Of a DNA stretch of 64,000 nucleotides, positions 61,253-64,000 are shown one piece after another. Source of the DNA: Gautieria morchelliformis (Eukaryota; Basidiomycota; Agaricomycetes; Gomphales; Gomphaceae); assembly GCA_015179125.1 (NCBI GenBank), contig WHVA01000009.1, positions 186,001-250,000 on the forward strand. The letters run 5' to 3'. Made by a program: the position numbers and the translations under genes. How positions within the stretch are numbered: the stretch's first letter is position 1; each line of letters begins with the position of its first letter. Below the pieces are notes generated by a model, which was not told the origin of the DNA, did no database searches, and saw only the letters and a program-made list of their open reading frames with translations.

Positions 61253-62651
61253 CTACATTCGAGTTGGTGCTGTGCAGTTTTTTCGTTCCCCCTCCCTCCC
61301 CCTCTCCTCGTTCATATCCCTGCGCGGCTGTTAGGCTTTTTCCCACCGGGTTTTTTATTGCCATTTGTCGTCGTCAGGTTTCTTCCTCCACGCGCACGCA
61401 CCACCTTTTCCTCTTCCATATATACTTGTACAATAGCACGTCTGTCAGAATCTTTTTTGCTGCGGCGACCTCACCAGGCGCCGGCACCCACTACACCTTG
61501 CTCTAAGCCACCTCGGGCCCAAGGATTTGTGGTGAAAAAAGCTACTGAAAATCAGCACTAGTGCAAAAAGTACTTATCTCAGTGAAGAAGCCTGGGAGGG
61601 GAGGCTGTTAGTGTTATGTGAGGGGAGGTGAACTGACGTTTGGAGTGGATGGGTATAATGCGTGGCCGGGACGACATGTGCGTACCATCGATATCAGGGC
61701 TTGTTGTCTGTGTTCGTGTCCGTGCCATGCTGTCGTCGGTGTGTATATTTGTCTTTGTTTGGTGGGTTCCTGATGTGCTTCTCTCCGATCATCAGTATCC
61801 GGTCGTAAAGTGTTTATGAAATTCGAGAGGGATGTGCTGTGATACCGCCTATTCTCAGTAGGTGGCACTGTCGTCTAATAATAGCATACTAGATAAAACA
61901 ACAAACACGCTGGGCTTTCCCGAGTCCATAGTCGATTGTTACGAGTCGGCTAGGTTCTCCAGGGTAGGGCACAGCTCTACCATCATCGTCAAGCCGATGC
62001 ACCCTTCGTGGTTACCAGTCGTTGTGCGCCATGTCGAAATTCGATGGTCTCTTCATACCTCTTCCCACGTCAGGACATGCCGCCAAAATGAGAAATTTAC
62101 ACTGTCGCTATATCCAACAACATTGACACGACATGGTATGCCTGCAGAGATCATCCAACGTCGCTTTAGAATCACAGACACATGCAAACTCTGGCGATTG
62201 AGGTGCGATCTCTCAATCATCTCGCTTCCTCGTGTTGCCTTCTTTATAACACACCGGATACTATGCTGCATCTCAATACCCATCAGTGAGCCATTTGCGC
62301 TTACATGACGTCAAGTTTTGTTTGCATTTTCGAGACCATTCCGCGGATATAATAACCAGTTCCTGGCAAGAACCCAAGGCTCAATTACTCGTCCGAGCCG
62401 ATCACTGTATCTGATGCTTCGACCAATTGTTTTCACATGACGTTCTCCTATCAGACCCGCCCACCTTGCAAATTGTGCCATGCTTCGGCATAGATATAGG
62501 ATGCTATGAATATCTGTTTCCCTGGCAGCACCCATAGCCAAAATCTTATATATATACACCTTGCGCGATCTGCTAGATCTGCTACTCCAACCCCACACCG
62601 CTACGCAAAACTGAGTCCCTCGACTGCATTCCAGTCTTTCTTTCCTCTACC
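61253..62651. other. Intergenic, no gene recognised
   Basis: About 1.4 kb with CT-rich stretches near 61280-61420 and short frames on both strands; none with motifs. Confidence 0.45.
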
Positions 62652-64000
62652 ATGTCCCAGGCGGACCCTTCGGCTGAAATCCAGGCGCTATCAGACGTGT
62701 ACGTGCTTACTACGTTGTGTAAGATGCAGAAGAGCTTACCTGAACTAGCTTTGCGGTCAACTCTGCCACCTTCGCAGCGCTTGGTATGTGTACATGTCCT
62801 TTGTCTAATTCCATGATTTTCATAGCTTGTTATACAGCACTGCTCATCTACGACACTCTTCTCACACTGCCATCGGAGATCAAGCACATTTGGTGCAAGA
62901 CCGTCAAAATTGGCACCATTCTCTATTTATTTGCTCGTTACCTGCCCGTGGTTGTGTTTCTTGTTAGCACATTTGTCAGTTTATCTAACGTGTCCATTGA
63001 GGTATATTACGACAATGCTCTCATATGTAACACACTTACTGATTGGAATGAGTATCTAGTATGACTTGCATTCATTATGAAGCAAGCTAGTGACTCATAT
63101 ATTCAAAGGACATGTAATACTGTAAATTACCTAGTTGGTGCTTTAGGAGTTCCCTCTCTGATTGGTGTACAGGGTGAGTGTTTATACCCATATATTTCTC
63201 AGCAGAAGGATCAACACATTTTATTATCTAGGCCTTCTGCTAGGTCGCACATATGCCATTTCCCTTCAAAATCAAAGAGTTTTGGGTATTCTTGGGCTGC
63301 TTATTCTTGGTGCTATTATCACTGCAGTGGTATGTCCCTGTGCAGACTTTATATAAATGGCATAAATTCATTTCACTGGATACAGTACCAGTCTGCTTTG
63401 GAAACCTGCAATCTCACCAGTTCACAATTTAATAGATTGACTTTGTCAGTGCTGAGTCAAATTTTCTGCCTAGATTAACACTAACAAATTCTTCAGGTGT
63501 AAGACCTAGGGTCTGTATTTCCTTGATTTGCCTCTGAATACCTTTGACAGGGACTACTATCAATGATGTTACTGTAATCCTTTTTGACACAGGAGTTGTG
63601 ATAGTAACCATTCTGAGCTCAATTCAAACCCTGAGGCTTTGGCAGAAAGGTGAGATTTGGGATAAGAAATCTCTCACTAGGCTAGTTATTTACCAAGGTG
63701 AGCATAAAACATATTGCTTATATATATCATATCACTAATCTACAGGTAAGGCTTTGTCAGATATGGGTATGGAATATTATTCCTATGATATTTCATATCT
63801 CTGATTCATATTCAGATTTGTGCTTACCATTACTTTAGCCAATGCTATCACAGGAAAGGTGTGATTACTTATAAACCTGTTGAGCTTTCAGAGCTTACTT
63901 TGTGTTCTTCTATGTTCCAGATATTGAGGGTATGTAATACATTGATGATCACAATGAAATGGTTAACTTCAGCTGGTTCATGGTATAAAGTCAAGCCTTA
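62652..64000 (+). CDS. DUF6533-type multi-pass membrane protein, cut by window end
   Basis: Start MSQADPSAEIQALSDV, then exons FAVNSATFAAL and ACYTALLIYDTLLTLPSEIK with HIWCKTVKIGTILYLFARYL, the hallmark of the Agaricomycete DUF6533 domain (YDxLLTLPxEI ... W). Downstream exons give TM segments VVVFLVSTFVSLSNVSIE, LLLGRTYAISLQNQRVLGIL with GLLILGAIITAV, and DTGVVIVTILSSIQTLRLWQ followed by SLTRLVIYQG, the usual later part of the family. Exon borders after 63000 are uncertain, and the 3' end lies beyond 64000. The second half is AT-richer than neighbours and some segments carry in-frame stops unless spliced, so it may be decaying. Function unknown. Confidence 0.65.

Noticed and set aside
61862..62308. 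Plus-strand 148-codon frame
   Set aside because: No domain, no plausible start context and low-quality amino-acid composition; treated as chance.

Overview
The window looks like nuclear DNA of a mushroom-forming basidiomycete (Agaricomycetes). Genes are split by many introns of about 45-70 bp with GT..AG borders. Families typical of that group are present: a DUF6533 membrane protein, F-box/LRR-like proteins, NLR (STAND) immune-type receptors with patatin/NB-ARC/TPR or Helo-like domains, and a class II heme-peroxidase remnant. Genus cannot be told from the sequence. No bacterial-type operons, rRNA, tRNA or CRISPR were seen.

Layout. (1) 1-14.6 kb is a transposon graveyard: two truncated Ty3/gypsy elements in opposite orientation, a captured peroxidase exon, antisense coiled-coil retroelement ORFs, several solo LTRs, and the dismembered remains of one patatin-NB-ARC-TPR receptor gene. 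(2) 14.7-20.3 kb: SCAP-like sterol-sensing protein (minus) divergent from ceramide glucosyltransferase (plus). (3) 20.3-29 kb is gene-poor: an unknown 438-residue protein, a small secreted protein with kexin sites, Cdc42 and a SAM methyltransferase. (4) 29.7-57 kb is a compact housekeeping block: TrpRS, PI-PLC-like protein, LOG-like phosphoribohydrolase, F-box protein, adenylosuccinate lyase, PDH component X, Rad1, SF3b4, Adp1-like ABC transporter, Cox17, Ssb-type Hsp70 and anthranilate synthase I. Several pairs are divergent with only about 100-200 bp between start codons. A 990-bp foldback transposon interrupts it at 50.3-51.3 kb. (5) 57-64 kb: histone H3, a second F-box-like protein, a decayed Helo-like NLR fragment, and the 5' part of a DUF6533 gene running off the end.

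The most unusual part is 6.3-14.6 kb. The patatin half of a receptor gene lies on the minus strand and its NB-ARC-TPR half on the plus strand 7 kb away. Each half ends at a copy of the same LTR with the same 5-bp target duplication (GCACC). This indicates an LTR-element insertion in one gene followed by inversion. The NB-ARC half also carries a 310-bp microinversion, a solo LTR exactly inside the P-loop, an in-frame TGA and an 11-bp frameshift. The patatin half has lost its serine nucleophile. Two copies of a retroelement segment in the window show CpG-to-TpG decay directly, including one CGA-to-TGA stop.

Exon borders were read by eye from splice consensus and protein continuity. Spans of spliced genes run from start to stop codon and are approximate inside.
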